Below are positions 1 to 6,261 of a stretch of DNA of 10,245 nucleotides, piece after piece. The stretch comes from CAZUFB01 sp048173955 (lineage in GTDB: Bacteria; Actinomycetota; Coriobacteriia; Coriobacteriales; UMGS124). The stretch's first letter is position 1; each line of letters opens with the position of its first letter. The stretch lies in assembly GCA_048173955.1 (NCBI GenBank), contig DBEYOB010000004.1, positions 1 through 10,245 on the forward strand. Direction: 5' to 3'. The position numbers and the translations under genes are program-made. The notes below the pieces were generated by a model. That model was not told where the DNA came from, ran no database searches, and was given only the letters and a program-made list of their open reading frames with translations.

Positions 1-748
1 GCACCGCGCCGCCTGCCCCGCGCACGCGCCTCCTGCGCTCGACGGAGACCACGCCCTTCTTCGCCAGGCGCGCGACGACCGCCGAGACGCCCGGCACCTC
101 GAGCGCGAGCTCGACCTGGCGCTGGGGGCCGCCGCGCAGCGCGGCGAGCACCGCCCGCTCGCTGCGGGCGTTGGCGCGCGGGACGTAGCCCGCACCCTCC
201 TCCGTCAGGCTCACCCAGCGGTCGTCGGCCTCGGAGACCTCGGCGCGCTGCAGTGCCCACGAGCCGCTCGCCTCGTCGCGGACGGTCTTGGCGGAGAAGC
301 CCGGCGGGCAGAACAGGCGGGCCGCCTCGGCCAAAGGCGCCGCGTACTCGCGCGCGATCCATTCGATCGTCGCCCCGGCGGCCTCGTCGAACATCGGCGG
401 GGCGAGCACCTGGCTCACGGGCAGGACCTTCGCCGGGTCGAGCCCGGAGGGCGCGCAGGCCTCGAGGCGCAGGACGTAGCCCACGGCGGGCCGGTGCGCG
501 AACGGCACGAGCACGCAGCACCCGGCCGCGACCTCGCCGACAAGGCGGCGCGGCACGGCGTAGGTGAACGGCGTCGCGAGCGCCCGCGTCGGGATGTCGA
601 CCACGACGCAGGCGTAGCACGCCGGCGCGCCGGCGTCCTCCTCCGCCGCCGGGACCCTCCCGCCGGGCGCGCCGGTGCCGCCGGCAGGGGCAGCGGCCCC
701 GTATTCCTCTGGCGCGAACAGCGCGCCCGCCGCCGGGCTCTCCCCCAT
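1..748 (-). CDS. priA: Primosomal protein N' (PriA), N-terminal part, cut by the window edge
   Basis: PriA is the DNA helicase that recognises stalled forks and reloads the replisome. Only the first 249 codons are in the window; the helicase and zinc-binding parts lie beyond the left edge. Residues 1-42 are a low-complexity Ala/Gly/Pro/Glu tail. Residues about 44-150 match the 3'-DNA-end-binding domain, with VDIPTRALATPFTYAVP (50-66) and the strand VLVPFAHRPAVGYVL (79-93). Residues about 190-249 look like the winged-helix domain (RSERAVLAAL, then VSAVVARLAKKGVVSVERR). The start is the ATG at 748, with AGGG 10 bases upstream. The metK stop (761-763) lies in the same frame four codons earlier, so the start cannot move much upstream; later valine codons near residue 48 are a less likely alternative. 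It follows metK by 12 bases, so it is probably co-transcribed with it. The metK-priA order is familiar in Actinobacteria. The family call is firm; the exact start is less so. Confidence 0.9.
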   Translation of the reverse strand, partial: MGESPAAGALFAPEEYGAAAPAGGTGAPGGRVPAAEEDAGAPACYACVVVDIPTRALATPFTYAVPRRLVGEVAAGCCVLVPFAHRPAVGYVLRLEACAPSGLDPAKVLPVSQVLAPPMFDEAAGATIEWIAREYAAPLAEAARLFCPPGFSAKTVRDEASGSWALQRAEVSEADDRWVSLTEEGAGYVPRANARSERAVLAALRGGPQRQVELALEVPGVSAVVARLAKKGVVSVERRRRVRGAGGAV

Positions 749-760
749 GCGCAGCGAACC

Positions 761-2059
761 CTACAGCCTGCAGCCCGCGGAGGCCGCGAAGGCGCGCAGG
801 GCCTCGGCGCGGTCGGTGCGCTCCCAGGTGAAGTCGGCGTCCTCGCGGCCGAAGTGGCCGTAGGCGGCCGTCTTCGAGAAGATGGGGCGCCTCAGGTCGA
901 GGTCGCGGATGATGGCGCCGGGACGCAGGTCGAACACCGAGCGCACGGCGTCCTCGATCACCGGCACGGGCACGCGCTCGCTGCCGTGCGCGTCGACCAT
1001 GAGCGACAGGGGGCGCGCCACGCCGATGGCGTAGGCGAACTGCACCTCGCACTCGTCCGCCAGCCCGGACGCGACGACGTTCTTGGCGACCCAGCGCGCG
1101 GCGTAGGCGCCCGAACGGTCGACCTTGGTGCAGTCCTTGCCCGAGAACGCGCCGCCACCGTGGCGCCCCATGCCGCCGTAGGTGTCGACGATGATCTTGC
1201 GCCCGGTGAGGCCGCAGTCGCCCATGGGGCCGCCCACCACGAAGCGCCCGGTGGGGTTCACGTAGACCTCGGCGCCGCGCCAGGGGATGCCCTGCTCGTC
1301 GAGCACCGGCGCGAGTACGGCGCGCTCGACGTCGGCGCGGATCTGCGCCTGGTCGACGCCGTCGTCGTGCTGGGTCGACACGACGATCTTCTCCACCGCG
1401 GCCGGGAGCCCGCCCTCGTAGCGCACCGACACCTGCGTCTTGCCGTCGGGGCGCAGGTAGCCCAGCGTGCCGTCCTTGCGGACCTGCGCGAGGCGGGCGG
1501 AGAGCAGGTGGGCGAGGTAGATGGGCATCGGCATGAGGGTCGGCGTCTCGCGCACCGCGTAGCCGAACATCATGCCCTGGTCGCCGGCGCCGATCAGGTC
1601 GAGCGGGTCGGCGGCGTCCGAGACGCCCCGCTGCACTTCGTAGCTTTCGTCGACGCCCTGGGCGATGTCGTGCGACTGGCCGTGGATGGCCGACAGCACG
1701 CTGCACGTCTCGGCGTCGAAGCCGTACTTGGCCCGGTCGTAGCCGATGCGCTTGAGCACCCCACGCGCGATCTCCTCGACGTCGACGTAGGCCTGCGTGC
1801 GGATCTCGCCCGATACGAGCACGAGCCCCGTGGTGGCGAGGCACTCGCAGGCGCAGCGGGTGCGCTCGAGGTCGGCCGGCTCGCCCGTGGGCGAGACGTA
1901 GCCGTCGGCCTGCAGGCTGGCCTCCTTGGCGAGGATGGCGTCGAGCACGGCGTCGGAGATCTGGTCGCAGACCTTGTCGGGATGGCCCTCCGTCACGCTT
2001 TCGGAGGTGAAGAGGAAGTCGCGCCCGTGGTGGAGCGTCCTGGTGTCCGTTGCAGCCAT
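761..2059 (-). CDS. metK: S-adenosylmethionine synthase (methionine adenosyltransferase)
   Basis: MetK makes S-adenosylmethionine, phosphate and pyrophosphate from methionine and ATP in the cytoplasm, supplying the cell's main methyl donor. The 432-residue protein carries both family signatures, GAGDQGMMFGYA (157-168) and GGGAFSGKD (301-309), plus HPDK at 26-29 near the N terminus, where the family places a catalytic histidine. Family members are usually about 385-400 residues. Much of the extra length is an insert at about 47-66 (SLQADGYVSPTGEPADLERT region) just before the conserved CECLATTGLVLVSGEI block. The open frame runs up to 2257, but the start is set at the ATG at 2059: the family-like N terminus (MAATD, then FLFTSESVTEGHPDK) begins there, GGGGGA lies 6 bases upstream, and the longer form would translate the leader RNA. 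A SAM-I riboswitch precedes the gene, so the likely control is feedback repression by SAM. priA follows in the same operon. Confidence 0.97.
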   Translation of the reverse strand: MAATDTRTLHHGRDFLFTSESVTEGHPDKVCDQISDAVLDAILAKEASLQADGYVSPTGEPADLERTRCACECLATTGLVLVSGEIRTQAYVDVEEIARGVLKRIGYDRAKYGFDAETCSVLSAIHGQSHDIAQGVDESYEVQRGVSDAADPLDLIGAGDQGMMFGYAVRETPTLMPMPIYLAHLLSARLAQVRKDGTLGYLRPDGKTQVSVRYEGGLPAAVEKIVVSTQHDDGVDQAQIRADVERAVLAPVLDEQGIPWRGAEVYVNPTGRFVVGGPMGDCGLTGRKIIVDTYGGMGRHGGGAFSGKDCTKVDRSGAYAARWVAKNVVASGLADECEVQFAYAIGVARPLSLMVDAHGSERVPVPVIEDAVRSVFDLRPGAIIRDLDLRRPIFSKTAAYGHFGREDADFTWERTDRAEALRAFAASAGCRL

Positions 2060-2077
2060 AGGGAATCCCCCGTTTCC

Positions 2078-2113
2078 GGCGCACTGCGCCCTGGCGCGGG
2101 GGCATCCCCCCGC
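2078..2113 (-). promoter_or_regulatory. Two stem-loops in the metK leader, possible expression platform
   Basis: Read on the minus strand, the leader between the riboswitch and metK holds GCGGGGG-GATG-CCCCCGC (2113-2096), a perfect 7-bp stem. After it comes GGCGCA-G-TGCGCC (2090-2078), an inverted repeat that would fold with a shorter stem around a CAGTG loop. Neither is followed by a U tract, so they do not look like intrinsic terminators. The G-rich ribosome binding site (2071-2066) lies just downstream, and a C-rich run (ACCCCCT, 2135-2129) just upstream could pair with it. Control by hiding the ribosome binding site is therefore the more likely mode, but this is inference from base pairing by eye. 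Confidence 0.4.
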
Positions 2114-2166
2114 ATCGAATATCGGCATAGGGGGTCTTGAGGTGTCCCACGAGTCCCCATCTTCCA

Positions 2167-2317
2167 GGCCTGCGCGCCCGCCCTCGCGCCCTTGGGGCTG
2201 CGGCGGGGCATGCGCGGCCTGCCGAGAATTGGCACCGTTCCCGCGGGGTGCCCCCACGGATGGTTGCCGGAGCGTCGTCGGGCTCGGTCCCTCGGCTCGA
2301 ACGGGAAGCGCGCGGCC
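2167..2317 (-). promoter_or_regulatory. SAM-I (S-box) riboswitch in the metK leader
   Basis: The minus-strand leader of metK carries the S-box core in order: GAGGGA (2293-2288), GCCCGACGA (2283-2275), GGCAACC (2268-2262) and GGTGCCAATTC (2236-2226). Predicted pairings agree with the fold. P2 is GAGC (2298-2295) with GCTC (2273-2270), enclosing the GAGGGA/GACGA kink-turn. P3 is CCGTGGGG (2259-2252) with CCCCGCGG (2248-2241), eight pairs on a GCA loop. The expected pseudoknot between loop 2 and the P3-P4 junction is available as ACCG (2288-2285) with CGGT (2237-2234). An outer P1 can form between the strand at 2317-2303 and that at 2182-2167, with one bulge and one mismatch; the outer limits are therefore approximate. 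SAM-I elements bind S-adenosylmethionine and switch off downstream synthesis genes. Its place directly ahead of metK supports this strongly. Confidence 0.9.
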
Positions 2318-2364
2318 GGCGCTGCGCCGGGCGGCATCGCTCCCCCTCCTGATGGATGGGGTCT

Positions 2365-2393
2365 ACGGTACCTTCTCGCGCGGCGAAACGAAA
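2365..2393 (-). promoter_or_regulatory. Possible metK promoter
   Basis: Upstream of the riboswitch, the minus strand shows TTTCGT (2393-2388), a 17-base spacer and TACCGT (2370-2365). Each hexamer is a weak match to the sigma-70 consensus. The predicted start near 2358 would place the whole aptamer in the transcript, the main argument for it. Other start sites in this stretch cannot be excluded. Confidence 0.3.
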
Positions 2394-2431
2394 GGGGGTC
2401 GCCCCAGGGCACATCGCACCCACACAAGGCT

Positions 2432-2493
2432 CCGCGGCCCCGCCCCCGGGGCGGACCCGCTCGTGGTGAGCGCGTGCTCCCCGGGGGCCGCGG
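2432..2493. repeat. 10-bp perfect inverted repeat between the metK and gltX promoters
   Basis: CCGCGGCCCC (2432-2441) is repeated inverted as GGGGCCGCGG (2484-2493), separated by 42 bases. A competing local hairpin GCCCCG-CCCC-CGGGGC (2437-2452) overlaps the left arm. The right arm ends 23 bases before the TATAAT box of gltX, so it touches the expected -35 region. It could be a regulator site or a chance product of very GC-rich sequence. The flanking genes diverge, so a terminator role is unlikely. Confidence 0.35.
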
Positions 2494-2516
2494 GCCTGTG
2501 CGGCGCCGTGCGGGTC

Positions 2517-2522
2517 TATAAT
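2517..2522 (+). promoter_or_regulatory. -10 box of the gltX promoter
   Basis: A perfect TATAAT stands alone in very GC-rich sequence, 60 bases before the gltX GTG. No good TTGACA-like -35 is found 16-19 bases upstream. Transcription would start near 2529, which gives gltX a leader of about 50 bases and puts the in-frame ATG at 2531 almost at the 5' end of the RNA. Confidence 0.7.
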
Positions 2523-2570
2523 CCTGCCGCATGCAAACCGGGGCGCCGACCCGTCCCGAAAGAACCGATT

Positions 2571-2574
2571 GGAG
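2571..2574 (+). promoter_or_regulatory. Ribosome binding site that sets the gltX start
   Basis: GGAG lies 7 bases before the GTG at 2582. This spacing, together with a protein that then begins a few residues before the conserved RFAPSPTG block, decides for the GTG over the upstream in-frame ATG at 2531, which has no such site. Confidence 0.75.
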
Positions 2575-2581
2575 TCAACCC

Positions 2582-4060
2582 GTGTCCGACCAGATCCGCG
2601 TCCGCTTCGCTCCATCGCCGACCGGCCGCCTGCACATCGGCGGCGCGCGCACGGCGATCTACAACTGGGCCTTCGCCCGCGCCAACGGCGGCACCTTCGT
2701 GCTGCGCATCGACGACACCGACCCCGAGCGCTCCACCAAGGAGAACACCGAGCAGATTCTGCGCTCGATGAGGTGGCTCGGCCTCGACTGGGACGAGGGC
2801 CCCGAGGTGGGCGGCGAGCACGGCCCCTACTTCCAGACCCAGCGCGCCGACCGCTACCGCGCCGCCCTGCAGCGCCTGATTGACAGCGGCGACGCCTACC
2901 CGTGCTTCTGCACCCCCGAGGAGCTCGAGGCCTCGCGCAAGGCGGCCCAGGACCGCGGCGACTCGTTCCAGGGCTACCAGCGCACCTGCCGCGACATCGA
3001 CCCGGCCGAGGCCAAGGCCCGCATCGAGGCCGGCGAGCCCCACGTCTGGCGCCTGCGCGTGCCCGACGACCGCGGCACCATCGTGGTCGACGACGCCGTC
3101 CACGGCCCGTGCCGCTTCGAGGCCAAGGAGCTCGACGACATGGTGCTCATGCGCTCCGACGGCACGCCGACCTACAATTTCGCCACCGTGGTCGACGACG
3201 GCGAGATGGGCATCACCCACATCATCCGCGGCGACGACCACCTGTCGAACACCCCGCGCCAGATCCTGGTGTTCGAGGCGCTCGGCTACCCGGTGCCCAC
3301 CTTCGCGCACCTCTCGATGATCCTGGGCCCCGACGGCAAGAAGCTCAGCAAGCGCCACGGCGCGACGAGCGTCGAGGAGTACCGCGACCGCGGGTTCCTG
3401 CCCGAGGCGACGGTGAACTACCTCGCGCTGCTCGGCTGGTCGCTCGACGGCGAGACCACGATCGTGCCGCCCGCGGAGGTCGCCGCGCACTTCTCGCTCG
3501 ACCGCATCAGCAAGAACCCCTCGGTCTTCGACGAGGAGAAGCTCGTGTGGATGAACGGCGAGTACCTCATGGCCATGGACGACGCCGCGTTCTCGCAGCG
3601 CGTGCTCGTGCCGCAGCTCGCCGCGGCGGGCCTGGTCGAGGAGGGCGCCTACGCCGGGCGCGAGGCCTGGTTCGACCTGCTCTCGAGCATCCTCAAGCCG
3701 CGCACCAAGCTCATGGGCGACGTCGTCGACAAGGCGCGCTTCCTCTTCGGCGAGCTCGCCTACGACGAGGCGTCGGTCGCCAAGAACCTCGCCAAGGAGG
3801 GCGTGCGCCCCGTGCTCGAGGCCGCCCGCGCCGCGCTCGCCGCGCTGCCGGAGGAAAGCTGGCGCGCCGAGGCGATCGACGCGGCCCTCGAGCCGCTGCC
3901 CGAGCAGCTCGGCGCCGGCAAGCGCAAGGTGTTCCAGGCGGTGCGCGTCGCCGAGTGCGGCAACCAGGTCTCCCCGCCCCTGGGCACCTCGATGGAGCTC
4001 CTCGGCCGCACGGTCGCCCTCAAGCGCCTCGAGGACGCGCTGCCCCTCGCGTCGGCCTAG
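2582..4060 (+). CDS. gltX: Glutamyl-tRNA synthetase
   Basis: This class I aminoacyl-tRNA synthetase attaches glutamate to tRNA(Glu) using ATP. The 492-residue protein opens with RVRFAPSPTGRLHIGGARTA, holding the HIGH-type motif (HIGG, 18-21). The KMSKS-type motif is KLSKR at 254-258. A zinc-site pattern is visible: C108, C110, Y132 and C136, close to the CxC...YxxxC arrangement of the E. coli enzyme. The C-terminal third (about 330-492) is the helical anticodon-binding region. Length is typical of the family. Start GTG is chosen from the GGAG site 7 bases upstream; an ATG at 2531 would add 17 non-conserved residues. The gene stands alone, between a clear -10 box and a strong terminator. Whether the enzyme also charges tRNA(Gln), as in organisms that use an amidotransferase for Gln-tRNA, cannot be told from this window. 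Confidence 0.97.
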   Translation: MSDQIRVRFAPSPTGRLHIGGARTAIYNWAFARANGGTFVLRIDDTDPERSTKENTEQILRSMRWLGLDWDEGPEVGGEHGPYFQTQRADRYRAALQRLIDSGDAYPCFCTPEELEASRKAAQDRGDSFQGYQRTCRDIDPAEAKARIEAGEPHVWRLRVPDDRGTIVVDDAVHGPCRFEAKELDDMVLMRSDGTPTYNFATVVDDGEMGITHIIRGDDHLSNTPRQILVFEALGYPVPTFAHLSMILGPDGKKLSKRHGATSVEEYRDRGFLPEATVNYLALLGWSLDGETTIVPPAEVAAHFSLDRISKNPSVFDEEKLVWMNGEYLMAMDDAAFSQRVLVPQLAAAGLVEEGAYAGREAWFDLLSSILKPRTKLMGDVVDKARFLFGELAYDEASVAKNLAKEGVRPVLEAARAALAALPEESWRAEAIDAALEPLPEQLGAGKRKVFQAVRVAECGNQVSPPLGTSMELLGRTVALKRLEDALPLASA

Positions 4061-4142
4061 GCCCCTCGCGCACCGGGCGCACCCCGTGCGGCCCGGCCCG
4101 GTTCACACGGCGGCGACGCGCCCGCGCGCCGCTTTTGGCCTC

Positions 4143-4176
4143 AAGCGCCGTCAGCATGCCGTCTGACGGCGCTTTT
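4143..4176 (+). terminator. Intrinsic terminator of gltX
   Basis: AAGCGCCGTCAG (4143-4154) pairs perfectly with CTGACGGCGCTT (4163-4174) across an 8-base loop and runs into a short T tract (TTTT, 4173-4176), then AT-rich sequence. It sits 83 bases after the gltX stop, with nothing recognisable in between. Confidence 0.9.
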
Positions 4177-4335
4177 GTATATTATATCCCGTATATTGCA
4201 TATTTCCTTTTATTTTTAAACCTATTTCCCGTTAACAGAACAGAAATAGTCTGCTTCTAACGTTCGTAGCACCTGAAAGCACGTGGGAGCGCGTCCGAAC
4301 GCAGTTTTTCGTCCAAGATCGAGGAAGGTATCGAC
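4177..4335 (+). promoter_or_regulatory. AT-rich promoter and leader region of the first binding protein
   Basis: Base composition swings abruptly to AT-rich from about 4174 to 4260 in an otherwise very GC-rich window. It includes two direct GTATATT copies (4177-4183, 4191-4197) and TATTTTTAAA (4211-4220). GTTAA (4231-4235), seven bases, then GAAATA (4243-4248) recurs with the same spacing ahead of the second binding protein. AATAGT at 4245-4250 is the best -10 candidate by that comparison, but the matching -35 position is poor (CTATTT, 4222-4227). CTATTTC (4222-4228) and GAAATAG (4243-4249) form a perfect inverted repeat. The GAGGAAGG at 4321-4328 is the ribosome binding site of the gene. Confidence 0.5.
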
Positions 4336-6078
4336 ATGAGCACTATCGAGCATCGCACGCCCGGCCTGACCCGCCGCGCGTTCATCGGCGGCGCCGCCGT
4401 CGTCGCGGGGGCGCTGGCCCTGGCAGGCTGCGGCACCACCGAGCAGGGCACCACCGCCGCCGACGACGCCGGCCAGGCCGAAGAGGAGGCCGCCGAGGCG
4501 CCCGAAGCCGCCTCGGACGAGCCCACCAAGGGCGGCACGTTCCGCTTCTACCTCACCAACCCGGTCGCCATCGAGCCCTTCGGCGCCGAGGAGAACATGG
4601 GCGTCGAGGTCATGTACAACCTCTTCATGCCCCTGTGCGAGTACGACTACGAGAAGGGCGAGGTCGTCCCTGCGGCAGCCGAGAGCTGGGAGGTCAACGA
4701 CGCAGCCGACGAGTTCACCTTCCACCTGCGCCAGGACGGCAAGTTCCACAACGGCAACCCGGTCCGCGCGCAGGACTTCAAGTACTCCTGGGAGCGCCTG
4801 TGCCGCGCCGACTTCAAGCCGGCCCCTTCCGCGCTGGGCTACAAGGTCGCCCAGGTCGCCGGCGCCGACGAGATGATGGCGGGCGAGGCCGACGAGCTCG
4901 ACGTCGAGTGCCCCGACGACTACACCCTCGTCGTGCACCTGAAGGCCCCCTTCGCCGACTTCCCCTTTGCGGTCTGCGAGCGCGCCCTGTGCCCGGTGCC
5001 CGAGGGCTGCACCGACACCGAGGAGGACTTCCAGGCCTTCCGCGTGGCCCCCATCGGCAACGGCCCGTTCATGATGGACGGCGAGTGGGTCGACGGCCAG
5101 TACATCCAGCTCAAGCCCTTTGAGGACTACTGGGGAGACAAGCCGCTCGTCGACGGCGTCTCCTTCCAGATCTACACCGACGACCAGACGGCGTGGACCG
5201 AGTTCCAGGCTGGCAACCTCGACTTCACCATCATCCCCTCGGGCCTGTTCAACGAGGCCAAGCAGACCTACGGCGAGTCGAGCGACGGCTACACGGTCAA
5301 CCCCGGCGAGCAGGCGCTCTTCGGCGACGAGGACTCGATCTACTACCTGATCTGCAACAACAACGACGAGATCTTGGGCAACAAGGACGTCCGTATCGGC
5401 ATCTCCTACGCCATCGACCGCCAGGCCATCTGCGACACGGTGCTCCAGGGCACCCGTTCCCCGGCCACGAACATGATCACCCCCGGCGTGCCCGGCTACG
5501 AGGACGGCGCCTGGTCCTACGCCCCGGCCACCCGCGACCTCGAAAAGGCCGCCGAGCACTTCGACAAGGCGGGCTACCCGGCCGACGAGAACGGCGACCG
5601 CGGCATCTCCCTTACCCTGTCCTTCAACAGCGGTGCCTCCAACGAGGACATCATGCAGATGATCCAGGCCAACCTGCAGGAGTGCGGCGTGACCGCCGAG
5701 CTCAACATGCAGGAGTGGGCCGCCTACATCGACGCGCTGCAGTCGGGCGACTACCAGATCGGCCGTCTGGGCTGGGTCATCCAGGTGCCCTACATGGACG
5801 CCATCCTGCAGCCGCTCTTCTACACCGGCTCGGGCGACAACAACGCGTTCTACAGCAACACCGACTTCGACGCCGCCATCGACGCCGCCCGCTCGATCAC
5901 CGACGACGAGGAGCGCATCGCGGCCTACCAGGACGCCAACGCCATCGTGGCCGAGGACTTCCCGGTGATCCCGATGTTCTACTACCGCCACACCTACGTC
6001 GGCTCGAGCCGGGTCCACAACTTCTTCTTCACCCCTGCGACCTACGGCCGCATGGACAAGTGCTGGCTGAGCGAGTAG
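4336..6078 (+). CDS. Peptide-type ABC transporter solute-binding lipoprotein, family 5 (first of two paralogs)
   Basis: A 580-residue extracytoplasmic binding protein of the OppA/DppA type (SBP family 5), which would deliver a ligand, probably oligopeptides, to an ABC importer. The N terminus combines a twin-arginine motif (LTRRAF, 11-16), a hydrophobic stretch and a lipobox ending LAGC with Cys32, so it is probably exported by Tat and lipid-anchored. Residues 33-60 are an acidic Ala/Glu linker. The mature part shows family features: VVPAAAESWEV, FHLRQDGKFHNG, DFKYSWERL, IGNGPFMMDGEW and DYWGDKP, with a C-terminal domain ending KCWLSE. Ten cysteines follow the lipid cysteine, and all are kept in the neighbour. 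The start ATG has GAGGAAGG 7 bases upstream. It has its own AT-rich promoter region and a terminator behind it. No permease or ATPase gene is nearby, so it acts with components encoded elsewhere. The ligand cannot be told from sequence; dipeptides or other family 5 ligands are possible. Confidence 0.92.
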   Translation: MSTIEHRTPGLTRRAFIGGAAVVAGALALAGCGTTEQGTTAADDAGQAEEEAAEAPEAASDEPTKGGTFRFYLTNPVAIEPFGAEENMGVEVMYNLFMPLCEYDYEKGEVVPAAAESWEVNDAADEFTFHLRQDGKFHNGNPVRAQDFKYSWERLCRADFKPAPSALGYKVAQVAGADEMMAGEADELDVECPDDYTLVVHLKAPFADFPFAVCERALCPVPEGCTDTEEDFQAFRVAPIGNGPFMMDGEWVDGQYIQLKPFEDYWGDKPLVDGVSFQIYTDDQTAWTEFQAGNLDFTIIPSGLFNEAKQTYGESSDGYTVNPGEQALFGDEDSIYYLICNNNDEILGNKDVRIGISYAIDRQAICDTVLQGTRSPATNMITPGVPGYEDGAWSYAPATRDLEKAAEHFDKAGYPADENGDRGISLTLSFNSGASNEDIMQMIQANLQECGVTAELNMQEWAAYIDALQSGDYQIGRLGWVIQVPYMDAILQPLFYTGSGDNNAFYSNTDFDAAIDAARSITDDEERIAAYQDANAIVAEDFPVIPMFYYRHTYVGSSRVHNFFFTPATYGRMDKCWLSE

Positions 6079-6134
6079 CGGCCCGCCATCCCGGGCTGGC
6101 ATCCCGCCCGCCCGCACCCAGCACATGACGCCAC

Positions 6135-6167
6135 AGGGAGCCCTCCGAAACCGGGGGCTCCCTTTTT
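6135..6167 (+). terminator. Intrinsic terminator after the first binding protein
   Basis: AGGGAGCCC (6135-6143) pairs perfectly with GGGCTCCCT (6155-6163) and is followed by a T run (6163-6167). It lies 57 bases after the stop codon at 6076-6078. It argues that the two binding-protein genes are transcribed mainly as separate units. Confidence 0.9.
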
Positions 6168-6261
6168 CGTCCTCCGCTTTCCCACGCTGCACGCCGCCAA
6201 CGGCGCCGTCCGACTGCCAAACGGTCGGTCAAAAACCGCTCACCTTTCACGAGCGTTAATT

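Noticed and set aside
494..2140. Open frame of 548 codons on the plus strand across priA and metK
   Set aside because: It is antisense to two firmly identified genes. The composition (runs of Arg, Ala, His, Gly, Val) is typical of the opposite strand of GC-rich coding sequence, with no recognisable domain.
2060..2257. N-terminal extension of metK to an ATG at 2257
   Set aside because: The added 66 residues show no family similarity and are encoded by the riboswitch and leader. The ATG at 2059 matches the family N terminus.
2523..2581. Possible T-box or other aptamer in the gltX leader
   Set aside because: The leader is only about 50 bases, too short for a T-box, and no T-box sequence is present.
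2516..3490. Open frame of 324 codons on the minus strand
   Set aside because: It is a shadow of gltX; no family resemblance was seen.
2902..4260. Open frame of 452 codons on the plus strand inside and beyond gltX
   Set aside because: It is a shifted frame of gltX, extremely Arg-rich, running through the gltX terminator into the AT-rich region.
4222..6192. Open frame of 656 codons on the minus strand
   Set aside because: It lies entirely opposite the first binding protein, with Val/Asp/Gly/Leu-rich repetitive translation and no domain. The equivalent frame occurs opposite the second paralog, as expected of a shadow.
6200..6235. Short inverted repeat CCGAC/GTCGG upstream of the second binding protein
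   Set aside because: Only five pairs in GC-rich sequence, with no link to the promoter; chance is likely.
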